Assembly (NCBI GenBank): GCA_916720285.1
Contig: CAKAQP010000064.1
Location: forward strand, 1-11,192
Direction of reading: 5' to 3'
Length of the DNA: 11,192 nucleotides
Source: an uncultured Lachnoanaerobaculum sp.
GTDB lineage: Bacteria > Bacillota > Clostridia > Lachnospirales > Lachnospiraceae
Below the pieces are notes generated by a model. The model ran no database searches. It was given only the letters and a program-made list of their open reading frames with translations, and was not told the DNA's origin. This document shows positions 1-7,473 of the stretch, in pieces. A program made the translations under genes and the position numbers. Within the stretch, counting starts at the first letter, position 1. Each line of letters opens with the position of its first letter.

Positions 1-2593
1 CATCTTCTTCTTCTTCATCATCATCGTCTTCTTCCGAATCTTCTATATCAAGTTCTTCAAACTCATCGTCTTCAATAACTTCTTTCTTTTTGAATTTGAT
101 TCCGCCGTTTTCTATAACTTTTTTCACAAGACATATCAGTAATAATAAAACGAATGATGCCGCACTTATTATTGCACCTTCAATTATACCCGAACTAACA
201 TATTTAAATTCTATTTCATGCTGTCCTTTTTCAAGTTTTAAGCCGATAAAGGCATCCAGGATTTTTATCTTTTCAGCTTTCTTTCCGTCTACATAAACAC
301 TCCATCCTTCATCGTATGGAATAGAAGTAAACAATGTGGTATTTTCAACCGCATGAACATTTCCTGACAGGTATGAATCTGAAATCTTACTGAGATATAA
401 AGGATTTTTATTTAAGATATAATACAATTTCTTTAGTGAATCATAATTGACTCTATATACCCTTGCATCAATAGATTCATCCTTATCATCTGTACTTACA
501 AATCTTCCGTTTTTCTCTCCCTCAAGAGTTCCAAGCTCCAATATATAATGTCTCTTCAGATTCTTAAATGACTTTTTGACGTCTCCGTCTCCATAACTGA
601 ATTCCACTTCATCAATAGACGGATTTGTAACATAGGCATAGTATTCACCGTCTATATCGGTCTGAAAGTTTACCGAAGTGGACTCCTTTATAGTCTCTAT
701 TTGCTCAAATATATCGGGTAAACCGTAAACAGCCGCCAAATCATTTTGCACATCTATAGGGTCTCCGAGATTCAAGTTCCAATCATCTGTAAACCTTTCA
801 TCAACCATATATCCAAGAGGCAGAGTATAGGGATTTTCATATAAATAACTGTTTCCGGATATATCCACGTAAGAAATATTTGTATTTCTTGACTCACCGG
901 TATATATTGCATATCTTACCGCAAAAAGCATATCTAAAAGAGGAGTCTCCCCTGTTATTGAATATGCATTTGTAGATGCTTCATTTCCAAGTTTTTCAAA
1001 TAATTCGGTAAGTGAAGCGTTTGCCGTAGATGAAAAAATAGATACCGATTTAAAATTTAACCATGCACCGTCATCCTTTGTCTTTCTGTCCACCTTATCA
1101 ATACGATAAAAATCATCCATCGGTAATTTCTTAAGTAAGGCTCTTACATCAGCATTATCGTTTATATAATTGCTTCTGTTTATTGTTGTCACACTTGTAA
1201 CCGACATATTAACACTTGATTCAATTACCACTATTGCAAGAGTAATCAAAAATAAATATGTTTTTGATATTCTCTTTGCCATATGCAAATACATTAACAT
1301 TGCATAAATACTTATAAAAATCATTGCTCCGTAAAATACTGCAAAATGGAAATCCTCATTATTTACTATCTTTTGTGCAAGCAAAATATATATCATGCTC
1401 ATTCCGAATGCCAAACCCAAATCTTTGGTTGTATTCGCACTGAAATTATCATAAGCCTTTGCACAAATAAAAAGTACAAGAAATATATAGATAAAACTCT
1501 GCCTTGCAGGTAATGAGTTCGGATAATGGAGTCCGTGCCATATATAATTCAATACATTTATTGAAAAACCTGCAAGAAAAAATACAAGCAATGAAATATA
1601 AACCGCTTTTTCTTTTTTTGAAATCTTTCTGTTGAGTATATACAGAACAACAAATAAAAATATTCCGACACCACAGAATATATTCGGCCAATGATCAAGT
1701 CCGATTTCAACTTTTACATTGCCCATATGTCTGGCAATCATATCGAAAATAGAAAAATATGAATTAAATGTACTTGGAAAATCAAAGTCTCCCGAGGCTG
1801 TAAGCTTAAGCGCATATATTTCAGGCAATAAAACAAGTGCACTCAATCCTCCTGCAAGCAATGAATAAACAGCAAATCTAAATGAAGCAATTGTAAATTT
1901 TCTCCAATTGTTTTTACTGTCCATTACATTAAGAGAAATGAAGTATATTACCATAAATAGACAAATCATTATGGAAATATAATAATTTGACAGTATACAT
2001 AGTCCAAGTATAAGTGTATACAGTAAACCTTTTCCTGTTTTTACAAGTCTTTCAATACCCAGACATACTATCGGGAAAAGTATAATACAATCCAGCCACA
2101 TAATATTCCAGCTATATGCTGCCATATATCCTGAAAGTGCATAGAATATACCGAAGAATAATATACCTGCCTTATTCCCTGAAGTATGTTTTGATAAATA
2201 ATATGTAAATGAAAGTCCGGAAAGCCCTATTTTTGCTACTATCATATATGTCATAAACTCTATCACATATTTTTGCGGACATAGAATAATCAGCCAATTT
2301 AGAGGACTGGCAAGATAGTAGGCATAAAGTGCCGAGAAATTTATTCCCATACCAAGGTCCCAGCTGTAAAGAAGCGAACCGCCATTACTCAGCTTATATT
2401 TAAACTCTGAAAAAAACGGAGCATACTGATGATACATATCAGTTCTCAAAAAGCTCTCATCACCAAATGGGAATATTCCTCTTTGTATGAATATTAATAT
2501 CATTATAAAAACCGGTACTATAAAAGATAAAGTAAATATTGCCCTTTTATCCATTATAATTTCATCTCTCTGATCCAAATTTAAATCGTTCAT
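1..2593 (-). CDS. yfhO: YfhO-family polytopic membrane protein, C-terminus cut by window edge
   Basis: This gene reads open from an ATG at 2593 to the window edge, giving 864 residues without a stop. The start has a good ribosome binding site (GGAGGAG at 2598-2604) and a promoter close upstream. After a short cytoplasmic N-terminus and a first membrane span (about 18-37) comes the family motif DMYHQYAPF (52-60). About a dozen hydrophobic spans follow to residue ~460, including SWNIMWLDCIILFPIV (161-176). Residues ~465-800 form a large soluble, presumably extracytoplasmic, domain ending in GWSVYVDG (763-770). A last span lies at ~803-824, then a basic stretch and a strongly acidic Asp/Glu tail (837 onward). 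The YfhO family has a GT-C-like fold; in Bacillus, YfhO works with the undecaprenyl-phosphate sugar transferase CsbB to glycosylate lipoteichoic acid. A similar role in cell-surface glycosylation is inferred here. The sugar and acceptor cannot be told, and no CsbB-like partner is visible. Confidence 0.9.
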   Translation of the reverse strand, partial: MNDLNLDQRDEIIMDKRAIFTLSFIVPVFIMILIFIQRGIFPFGDESFLRTDMYHQYAPFFSEFKYKLSNGGSLLYSWDLGMGINFSALYAYYLASPLNWLIILCPQKYVIEFMTYMIVAKIGLSGLSFTYYLSKHTSGNKAGILFFGIFYALSGYMAAYSWNIMWLDCIILFPIVCLGIERLVKTGKGLLYTLILGLCILSNYYISIMICLFMVIYFISLNVMDSKNNWRKFTIASFRFAVYSLLAGGLSALVLLPEIYALKLTASGDFDFPSTFNSYFSIFDMIARHMGNVKVEIGLDHWPNIFCGVGIFLFVVLYILNRKISKKEKAVYISLLVFFLAGFSINVLNYIWHGLHYPNSLPARQSFIYIFLVLFICAKAYDNFSANTTKDLGLAFGMSMIYILLAQKIVNNEDFHFAVFYGAMIFISIYAMLMYLHMAKRISKTYLFLITLAIVVIESSVNMSVTSVTTINRSNYINDNADVRALLKKLPMDDFYRIDKVDRKTKDDGAWLNFKSVSIFSSTANASLTELFEKLGNEASTNAYSITGETPLLDMLFAVRYAIYTGESRNTNISYVDISGNSYLYENPYTLPLGYMVDERFTDDWNLNLGDPIDVQNDLAAVYGLPDIFEQIETIKESTSVNFQTDIDGEYYAYVTNPSIDEVEFSYGDGDVKKSFKNLKRHYILELGTLEGEKNGRFVSTDDKDESIDARVYRVNYDSLKKLYYILNKNPLYLSKISDSYLSGNVHAVENTTLFTSIPYDEGWSVYVDGKKAEKIKILDAFIGLKLEKGQHEIEFKYVSSGIIEGAIISAASFVLLLLICLVKKVIENGGIKFKKKEVIEDDEFEELDIEDSEEDDDDEEEED

Positions 2594-2616
2594 TTTTCTC
2601 CTCCGTCTTCTCACTA

Positions 2617-2645
2617 ATTATAGTAGAGGAATTTTTTTTTATCAA
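2617..2645 (-). promoter_or_regulatory. Promoter of the yfhO-family gene
   Basis: Read on the minus strand, a -35 box TTGATA (2640-2645) is followed by a 17-nt spacer and a consensus -10 box TATAAT (2617-2622). The predicted transcript starts near 2610, about 17 nt before the ATG at 2593. The last A of the -35 box and the first eight spacer bases form a run of nine A residues on the sense strand. Confidence 0.8.
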
Positions 2646-2684
2646 TCTAATTCATAAGATTTATATACAATAGTAAAAAAAAAT
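2631..2684. repeat. Inverted repeat made of two A9/T9 tracts between divergent promoters
   Basis: The arm ATTTTTTTTTA (2631-2641) is the exact reverse complement of TAAAAAAAAAT (2674-2684), with 32 nt between them. Each arm lies largely in the spacer of one of the two divergent promoters, so both genes have a nine-A run on their own sense strand between -35 and -10. Chance is a real possibility in DNA this AT-rich. Confidence 0.6.
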
Positions 2685-2692
2685 GCTATACT
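2664..2692 (+). promoter_or_regulatory. Probable extended -10 promoter of the sortase gene
   Basis: TGCTATACT (2684-2692) is an extended -10 element with hexamer TATACT at 2687-2692. A weak -35 match, TATACA (2664-2669, four of six to TTGACA), lies 17 nt upstream. Transcription would begin near 2699, about 20 nt before the ATG at 2719. This rules against the in-frame ATG at 2683 as the true start, because that codon sits inside the promoter. Confidence 0.6.
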
Positions 2693-2718
2693 TCTACCTA
2701 AAAGTTGTTAGGAGATAT

Positions 2719-3516
2719 ATGAAAAAGAAAATTTTATTATCCATTTTAGCTTTCGCAGTATTGCTTACAGCGATTGCAGTCATATTTTCAAATATAAAAA
2801 ACAAAAATAAAGAACCTGAAACCACTCTTGAAACTACCACTACTCAAGAAGAAACTACAACCGAGCCGCCCACAAAGGCTTATGAGACGGATGAAAACTA
2901 TACAAGGAAAATTGATTTTGATTCGTTAAAGGCTACAAATCCGGATGTAATCGCATGGGTATATATTCCCGGAACTGTAATTGATTATCCTATATTATGG
3001 AAAGAGTATGATATAGAATATTATTTACACCATGATATAAACCATAAGGAATCATATTATTCCGTATACATGGACGGCTACAGTAATTCGGATTTTTCAA
3101 CTCTGAATAATATTATCTACGGTCATCATATGAAAGACGGTAAAATGTTTACCGATATCACTAAGTTCAAAAATGAAGATTTTTTTAAAGAACATAGAAT
3201 GATATATATTTATACTCCGAATAAAACTTATAGATTAAAGACTATTGCCGCTCTTTATACCGATTCGGCACCTGAAAGAAGACAGACATATTTTGACGAT
3301 ATGGATTATTTCCACAACTATGTGGACAGGATGACAGAAAAATGTACCTTCAGAGAGATTCCTGAAAAGGGTGTAAATAAGATTTGGTCTTTTATAACCT
3401 GTTCATATGAGGGTGATGATACAAGAACTGTTTTATATGCATATGAATTGGATGATAATGATGAACCTGCACAATATGATTTATCAACTATTGATTTTGG
3501 AGAGGATCACAGGTAA
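2719..3516 (+). CDS. srtB: Class B sortase
   Basis: This is a membrane-anchored cysteine transpeptidase of 265 residues. Such enzymes cleave a C-terminal sorting motif in an exported protein and join it to a cell-wall or pilin amino group. The ATG at 2719 is chosen over an in-frame ATG at 2683 because AGGAGA lies just before it and the earlier codon overlaps the promoter. A basic start and one membrane span (about 5-24) give an N-in/C-out anchor, followed by a Thr/Glu-rich linker (34-50). The catalytic domain begins near residue 65 with the class B pattern around NPDVIAWVYIPGTVIDYPIL (74-93). Catalytic residues are visible: His136 in YGHHM, Cys228 in FITCSYE and Arg236 in DDTRTV. An acidic tail follows. 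No sorting-signal substrate or pilin is in the window, so the substrate is unknown. No intrinsic terminator follows the gene, so some read-through into ilvN is possible. Confidence 0.93.
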   Translation: MKKKILLSILAFAVLLTAIAVIFSNIKNKNKEPETTLETTTTQEETTTEPPTKAYETDENYTRKIDFDSLKATNPDVIAWVYIPGTVIDYPILWKEYDIEYYLHHDINHKESYYSVYMDGYSNSDFSTLNNIIYGHHMKDGKMFTDITKFKNEDFFKEHRMIYIYTPNKTYRLKTIAALYTDSAPERRQTYFDDMDYFHNYVDRMTEKCTFREIPEKGVNKIWSFITCSYEGDDTRTVLYAYELDDNDEPAQYDLSTIDFGEDHR

Positions 3517-3536
3517 AATAGATACTGTTTTTTGTA

Positions 3537-3555
3537 TTATAACCTCAGGTTATAA
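3537..3555. promoter_or_regulatory. Perfect 19-bp palindrome upstream of the ilvN promoter, candidate operator
   Basis: TTATAACCTCAGGTTATAA has 9-bp arms around a single central C (3546). It lies 20 nt after the sortase stop and about 64 nt before the predicted ilvN transcription start, a usual place for an activator site. No T-run follows on either strand, so a terminator is less likely. I do not recognise the cognate regulator; it does not resemble a CodY box. Confidence 0.5.
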
Positions 3556-3556
3556 C

Positions 3557-3603
3557 AATTATATTATATAATAAATTGACATTTAGCATAATGGTGCTAT
3601 AGT
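3557..3603 (+). promoter_or_regulatory. Strong promoter of ilvN-ilvC with A/T-only upstream tract
   Basis: A consensus -35 TTGACA (3576-3581), a 16-nt spacer and an extended -10 TGCTATAGT (3595-3603) form a near-ideal vegetative promoter. The 19 bases just upstream (3557-3575) are all A or T, as in an UP element. The transcript should start near 3610, leaving a leader of about 48 nt. Confidence 0.8.
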
Positions 3604-3613
3604 AAATTGATAA

Positions 3614-3649
3614 CCAATATAATTCTATTATTACTACTTTTAATATTGG
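3614..3649 (+). promoter_or_regulatory. Possible leader hairpin next to the ilvN ribosome binding site
   Basis: CCAATAT (3614-3620) pairs with ATATTGG (3643-3649). The 3' arm runs into the ribosome binding site GGGAGG (3648-3653), so folding would hide part of it. The stem is seven mostly A-U pairs with a 22-nt loop and is weak on its own. A role in translational control is inference. Confidence 0.3.
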
Positions 3650-3657
3650 GAGGTAAA

Positions 3658-4155
3658 ATGAGACGAGTATTTTCACTTATTGTAGATAATTCTGCAGGTG
3701 TTTTAAGTCGTGTGTCAGGTCTGTTCTCAAGGAGAGGATATAATATCGACTCTCTCACTGTTGGAGAGACAGCCGACCCGCGCTTTTCAAGAATGACAGT
3801 TGTTTCTATCGGAGACGAGGATACACTTGATCAAATAGTTAAACAGCTGAGAAAACTTGAAGATGTAAGAGATATCAAGGTTTTAGAGGAAGGCAAAAGT
3901 GTTTTCCGTGAAATTATAATGATAAAGGTAAAAGCCGATGCTTCACAGAGACAGGATATCGCAGCTCTTTGTGATATTTTCAGAGCTACCATTGTAGATG
4001 TGGCTAAGGATTGTTTGACAGTTATGCTTACAGGTGATAATTCAAAACTTGAAGCACTTTCAAATCTTCTTTCCGATTATGAAGTTTTGGAACTTGCCAG
4101 GACAGGACTCACTGCTCTTTCAAGAGGAAGTGATGATGTAGTTGTTTTCAACTAG
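3658..4155 (+). CDS. ilvN: Acetohydroxyacid synthase small (regulatory) subunit
   Basis: This is the regulatory subunit of acetohydroxyacid synthase, the first common enzyme of valine, leucine and isoleucine synthesis. It stimulates the catalytic subunit IlvB and carries valine feedback inhibition. At 165 residues it is close to the usual ~160. The N-terminal ACT domain (about 2-77) contains RVSGLFSRRGYNIDSLTV (18-35), a hallmark of the family. Asn11, Gly14 and Asn29, which line the valine site in E. coli IlvH, are all present, so valine sensitivity is expected. The C-terminal domain (about 83-160) includes IFRATIVDVAKDCLTVMLTG. The ATG at 3658 follows GGGAGG by a few bases. An in-frame TTG at 3607 would add 17 residues, but it lies at or before the predicted transcription start and lacks a ribosome binding site. 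No ilvB lies next to it; ilvC follows after 64 nt. Confidence 0.95.
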   Translation: MRRVFSLIVDNSAGVLSRVSGLFSRRGYNIDSLTVGETADPRFSRMTVVSIGDEDTLDQIVKQLRKLEDVRDIKVLEEGKSVFREIIMIKVKADASQRQDIAALCDIFRATIVDVAKDCLTVMLTGDNSKLEALSNLLSDYEVLELARTGLTALSRGSDDVVVFN

Positions 4156-4219
4156 TTTTTATTTTGATGGTTCCCCAGCCTAAATGGGTTAAAATAGAAG
4201 TTACTTAGGAGGTATTTAT

Positions 4220-5239
4220 ATGTCTAAAATTTATTATCAAGAGGATTGTAATCTTTCAATGCTTGAGGGTAAAACTATCGCAATCATCGGTTACGGTAGC
4301 CAGGGACATGCACATGCATTGAACTTAAAGGAAAGCGGATGCAATGTAATTGTCGGCCTTTATGAAGGAAGTAAGTCATGGGCAAAGGCAGAAGCACAGG
4401 GACTTAAAGTTTACACAGCTGCAGAGGCTACAAAGAAAGCAGATATTATAATGATTCTTATAAACGATGAGCTTCAAGCTGATTTATATAAGAATGATAT
4501 CGAGCCGAACCTTGAAGCAGGAAATATGCTTATGTTCGCTCACGGTTTCAATGTTCACTTCGGTTGTATCAAAGCACCTAAAGATGTGGATGTTGCAATG
4601 ATTGCTCCTAAGGCTCCGGGACATACTGTTCGTTCAGAGTATCTTGAGGGCAAGGGAACACCTTGTCTTGTAGCTGTAGAGCAGGATGCTACAGGTAAGG
4701 CTCTTGAGCTTGCACTTGCTTACGGTGCAGGTATCGGTGGTGCCAGAGCAGGTCTTCTTGAGACAACATTCCGTACAGAGACTGAGACTGACCTTTTCGG
4801 TGAGCAGGCTGTTCTTTGCGGCGGTGTTTGTGCACTTATGCAGGCAGGTTTTGAGACTCTTTGTGAGGCAGGATATGACCCAAGAAATGCATACTTTGAG
4901 TGTATCCATGAGATGAAGCTTATCGTAGATCTTATCTATCAGTCAGGATTTGAGGGAATGAGATATTCTATCTCAAACACAGCAGAATACGGTGACTATA
5001 TCACAGGACCTAAGATTATTACAGAGGATACAAAGAAGGCTATGAAGCAGATTCTTACAGATATCCAGGACGGTACATTTGCTAAGGACTTCTTACTTGA
5101 TATGTCTAATGCAGGTCGTCAGGTTCATTTCAAGGCTATGAGAAAGCTTGCAGCTGAGCATCCTTCAGAGAAGGTAGGTGCAGAGATCAGAAAGCTCTAC
5201 AGCTGGAACAATGATGATGAGAAGCTTATCAACAACTAA
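4220..5239 (+). CDS. ilvC: Ketol-acid reductoisomerase, class I
   Basis: This cytoplasmic enzyme isomerises and reduces acetolactate or acetohydroxybutyrate to the dihydroxy acids leading to valine, leucine and isoleucine, using Mg2+ and NAD(P)H. The length, 339 residues, is typical of class I. The Rossmann motif GYGSQGHAHALNL lies at 24-36. The cofactor loop VGLYEGSKSW (45-54) keeps Ser51 and Ser53 but has Tyr48 where many NADPH enzymes have Arg. His108 (AHGFNVHF), metal ligands Asp191 and Glu195 (DLFGEQ), Glu227 and Glu231, and Ser252 are in place. The ribosome binding site is a perfect AGGAGG (4207-4212) seven bases before the ATG. Codon choice (CTT for Leu, ACA for Thr, many AAG and GAG) differs from the neighbours and fits high expression. 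It is transcribed with ilvN and ends at the terminator at 5255. Confidence 0.97.
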   Translation: MSKIYYQEDCNLSMLEGKTIAIIGYGSQGHAHALNLKESGCNVIVGLYEGSKSWAKAEAQGLKVYTAAEATKKADIIMILINDELQADLYKNDIEPNLEAGNMLMFAHGFNVHFGCIKAPKDVDVAMIAPKAPGHTVRSEYLEGKGTPCLVAVEQDATGKALELALAYGAGIGGARAGLLETTFRTETETDLFGEQAVLCGGVCALMQAGFETLCEAGYDPRNAYFECIHEMKLIVDLIYQSGFEGMRYSISNTAEYGDYITGPKIITEDTKKAMKQILTDIQDGTFAKDFLLDMSNAGRQVHFKAMRKLAAEHPSEKVGAEIRKLYSWNNDDEKLINN

Positions 5240-5254
5240 TTATTATAAAGTTTT

Positions 5255-5283
5255 AGCCACTGCTGATGCAGTGGCTGTTTTTT
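5255..5283 (+). terminator. Intrinsic terminator of ilvN-ilvC
   Basis: AGCCACTGC (5255-5263) and GCAGTGGCT (5268-5276) form a perfect 9-bp stem with a TGAT loop, followed by G and six T (5278-5283). The stop codon of convergent ppk1 lies four bases beyond. On the minus strand the hairpin is followed by AAAACTTT rather than a T-run, so it should act mainly on the ilv transcript. No other terminator for ppk1 is visible. Confidence 0.93.
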
Positions 5284-5286
5284 ATT

Positions 5287-7455
5287 CTATTCTCCTTGTA
5301 AAGGTATAAAAGTTCTGCTGTCTTCGGTTTTTCCGGTCTTTATGGCGCTCTCATATTCAGCCTTTGCCTCTTTAATAAAGATATCCTGTGAGTTTTTCTT
5401 TGCACTTCCACCTCTTTGCACTTTTTCGTATCTTCCGCCAGGTAAAAGGATGGAGGCCTTTACATTATCCTCAAGTTCCACATCCAAGTAATGCTTTATA
5501 CTCTTTATTATATCCTCATCAGATACCGGGAATACAATCTCAACTCTCTTTTCAAGATTTCTGTTCATCCAGTCGGCGCTTCCAAGAAAGATCTCTTCAT
5601 CATTATCTATTCTAAAGTCAAATATTCTGGCATGTTCAAGGAATGTTCCTACAATAGATCTAACTGTAATATTTTCAGAGACTCCTTTTATTCCTACCTT
5701 AAGGCAGCATATACCTCTGACAATCAAATCTATCTTTACACCTGCACAGCTTGCCGAATACAGTGCGCATATAATATCCTTATCTGAAAGCGAGTTCATC
5801 TTTGCTATGATTCTTACCTCGGATCCTCTCCCGGCCGCCTCTTCACATTGGCTTATCTTCTTTAAGAATATATCCTTCATCCAAAGCGGTGCAACCACAT
5901 ATCTTTTCCAAAACGGAGGTTCTGAATATCCGCTTAACATATTAAAGACTGCCGTAGCATCCTCACCATAGCTTTCTCTTGCTGTAAACATGCCAAGGTC
6001 TGTATAAAGTTTTGCAGTAGAATCATTATAGTTTCCGGTACCAAGATGCACATATCTTCTGATACCGTCTTCTTCTCTTCTCACTACAAGAGTTATCTTT
6101 GAGTGCGTCTTTAATCCTACAAGTCCATAGATTACATGACAACCTGCTTTTTCAAGCATCCTTGCCCAGTTGATATTATTCTCCTCATCAAATCTTGCCT
6201 TAAGCTCCACCAAAACTGTAACCTGCTTACCGTTATCGGCAGCATTTGCAAGCGCCTTAATAATAGGCGAGTTTCCACTGACTCTGTATAAAGTCTGCTT
6301 TATAGCAAGAACATTTTTATCTGCCGCCGCCTTTGAAACAAAATCTATTACCGGATCAAAGCTCTCATATGGATGTGAAAGCAAAATATCCTTCTTTTTT
6401 ATCTCCTCAAATATATCCTCACAGTCTATAAACCTTTGGTTCATTACAGGAACATGCTTTTTATCCTTTAGCCTCTCAAAACCTTCAAGAGAATATATTT
6501 TCATCAGAACTGTCAAATCCAGAGGTCCGTTTATCTTAAATATATCCTCTTCATCAACATTCAGCTCACTCTTCAGGAAATTTAAAAGGCTTGCATCCAT
6601 TCTTTCTTCGGCTTCAAGTCTGATAGCCTCTCCCCACTGTCTCTTCTTAAGTTTTTTCTTTATTTCCTCTAACAGATCCGATGCATCATCCTCATCAAGC
6701 TTAAACTCCGCATTTCTCATTACTCTGAATGTTGCTGCAGATATTACTTCATAGTTTAAGAAAAGTTTATCAATATTTTTCTCTATGATATCTTCAAGAT
6801 AAATTATCTTTCTCTCCTCAAACTCTGTAGGGATCTCTACAATTCTTGGTAGTACCGACGGTACCTGCACCATAGCAAAATCAAGATCGGCATCTACATT
6901 TCCAAGATACACATCCTTCTTTTTCTTTTTAGAGTTTTCTTCTTTTCTCTTTCTTATAAGGGCTGCAATATTTAAAGTCTTATTTCTGACAAGCGGGAAA
7001 GGTCTTGAAGCATCCACTGCCATAGGTGTAAGTACCGGATATACAAATTCATCAAAATATTCATCTATAAATTTCTTTTCATTTGCGTCAAGTTCATCAC
7101 CATGACTTATTATATGCAGATTTTCCTTCTTTAAAAGCGGAACCAAAGATTTGTTATAAACCTCATACTGCTTTTTAACAAAATAGTGAGTCTCCTTAGT
7201 CAGTATACCAAGTTGCTTTTCCGCACTCATTCCCGAAATATCTTTTTTCTTATAATCAGCATCCACCATATCTTTTAATGAAGCAATCCTTACCATAAAG
7301 AACTCGTCAAGGTTTGAAGATGTTATACTTAAAAATTTCAATCTTTCAAAAAGTTTAACATCATCATCCTCAGCTTCATTTAAAACTCTGATATTGAACT
7401 TCAGCCAGGACAGCTCCCTGTTTGTAAAATATTCTACATTATCAAACTTTTCCAT
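5287..7455 (-). CDS. ppk1: Polyphosphate kinase 1
   Basis: PPK1 reversibly transfers the gamma phosphate of ATP onto inorganic polyphosphate chains. The ATG at 7455 gives 722 residues; it is preferred over a GTG at 7464 because GGAG (7464-7467) lies eight bases before the ATG and overlaps the GTG. The N-terminal domain starts with NRELSWLKFNIRVLNEA (12-28), and SSNLDEFFMVR (46-56) follows. A lysine-rich loop lies at 168-180. The catalytic phospholipase-D-like domains hold His451 (GLKTHSK), which matches the phosphorylated His of E. coli PPK1, and His470 (YVHLGTGNYN). Arg391 (TLYRVSG) and Arg421 (ELKARFDEENN) match the metal and phosphate site. The second domain shows FLEHARIF (605-612) and LGSADWMNRNLEKR (624-637). 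All key residues are intact, so activity is expected. It is the last gene of the cluster, 18 nt after ppx. Confidence 0.97.
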   Translation of the reverse strand: MEKFDNVEYFTNRELSWLKFNIRVLNEAEDDDVKLFERLKFLSITSSNLDEFFMVRIASLKDMVDADYKKKDISGMSAEKQLGILTKETHYFVKKQYEVYNKSLVPLLKKENLHIISHGDELDANEKKFIDEYFDEFVYPVLTPMAVDASRPFPLVRNKTLNIAALIRKRKEENSKKKKKDVYLGNVDADLDFAMVQVPSVLPRIVEIPTEFEERKIIYLEDIIEKNIDKLFLNYEVISAATFRVMRNAEFKLDEDDASDLLEEIKKKLKKRQWGEAIRLEAEERMDASLLNFLKSELNVDEEDIFKINGPLDLTVLMKIYSLEGFERLKDKKHVPVMNQRFIDCEDIFEEIKKKDILLSHPYESFDPVIDFVSKAAADKNVLAIKQTLYRVSGNSPIIKALANAADNGKQVTVLVELKARFDEENNINWARMLEKAGCHVIYGLVGLKTHSKITLVVRREEDGIRRYVHLGTGNYNDSTAKLYTDLGMFTARESYGEDATAVFNMLSGYSEPPFWKRYVVAPLWMKDIFLKKISQCEEAAGRGSEVRIIAKMNSLSDKDIICALYSASCAGVKIDLIVRGICCLKVGIKGVSENITVRSIVGTFLEHARIFDFRIDNDEEIFLGSADWMNRNLEKRVEIVFPVSDEDIIKSIKHYLDVELEDNVKASILLPGGRYEKVQRGGSAKKNSQDIFIKEAKAEYESAIKTGKTEDSRTFIPLQGE

Positions 7456-7473
7456 AATAGCCACTCCTTTCTA

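Noticed and set aside
1449..1691. An 80-codon minus-strand open frame inside the YfhO-family gene.
   Set aside because: It is out of frame with an uninterrupted 864-residue YfhO reading frame that has convincing family motifs.
2683..2718. Earlier ATG start for the sortase, adding 12 residues.
   Set aside because: The codon overlaps the extended -10 element and has no ribosome binding site, whereas the ATG at 2719 has AGGAGA just upstream.
3517..3657. A T-box or other riboswitch before ilvN, common for branched-chain genes in Firmicutes.
   Set aside because: The predicted leader is only about 48 nt, too short for a T-box, and I see no T-box core sequence or leader terminator.
4171..4190. Small inverted repeat (CCCA/TGGG) between ilvN and ilvC, considered as a terminator or attenuator.
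   Set aside because: The arms are only four bases, the loop is seven, and no T-run follows. The genes look cotranscribed.
4634..4916. Overlapping open frames on both strands within ilvC.
   Set aside because: They arise from the strong codon bias of ilvC, have no ribosome binding site and resemble nothing known.
6170..6754. A 194-codon plus-strand open frame antisense to ppk1.
   Set aside because: Its Ser/Leu/Phe-rich composition is the expected antisense shadow of a Lys/Glu-rich gene, and ppk1 is intact across it.
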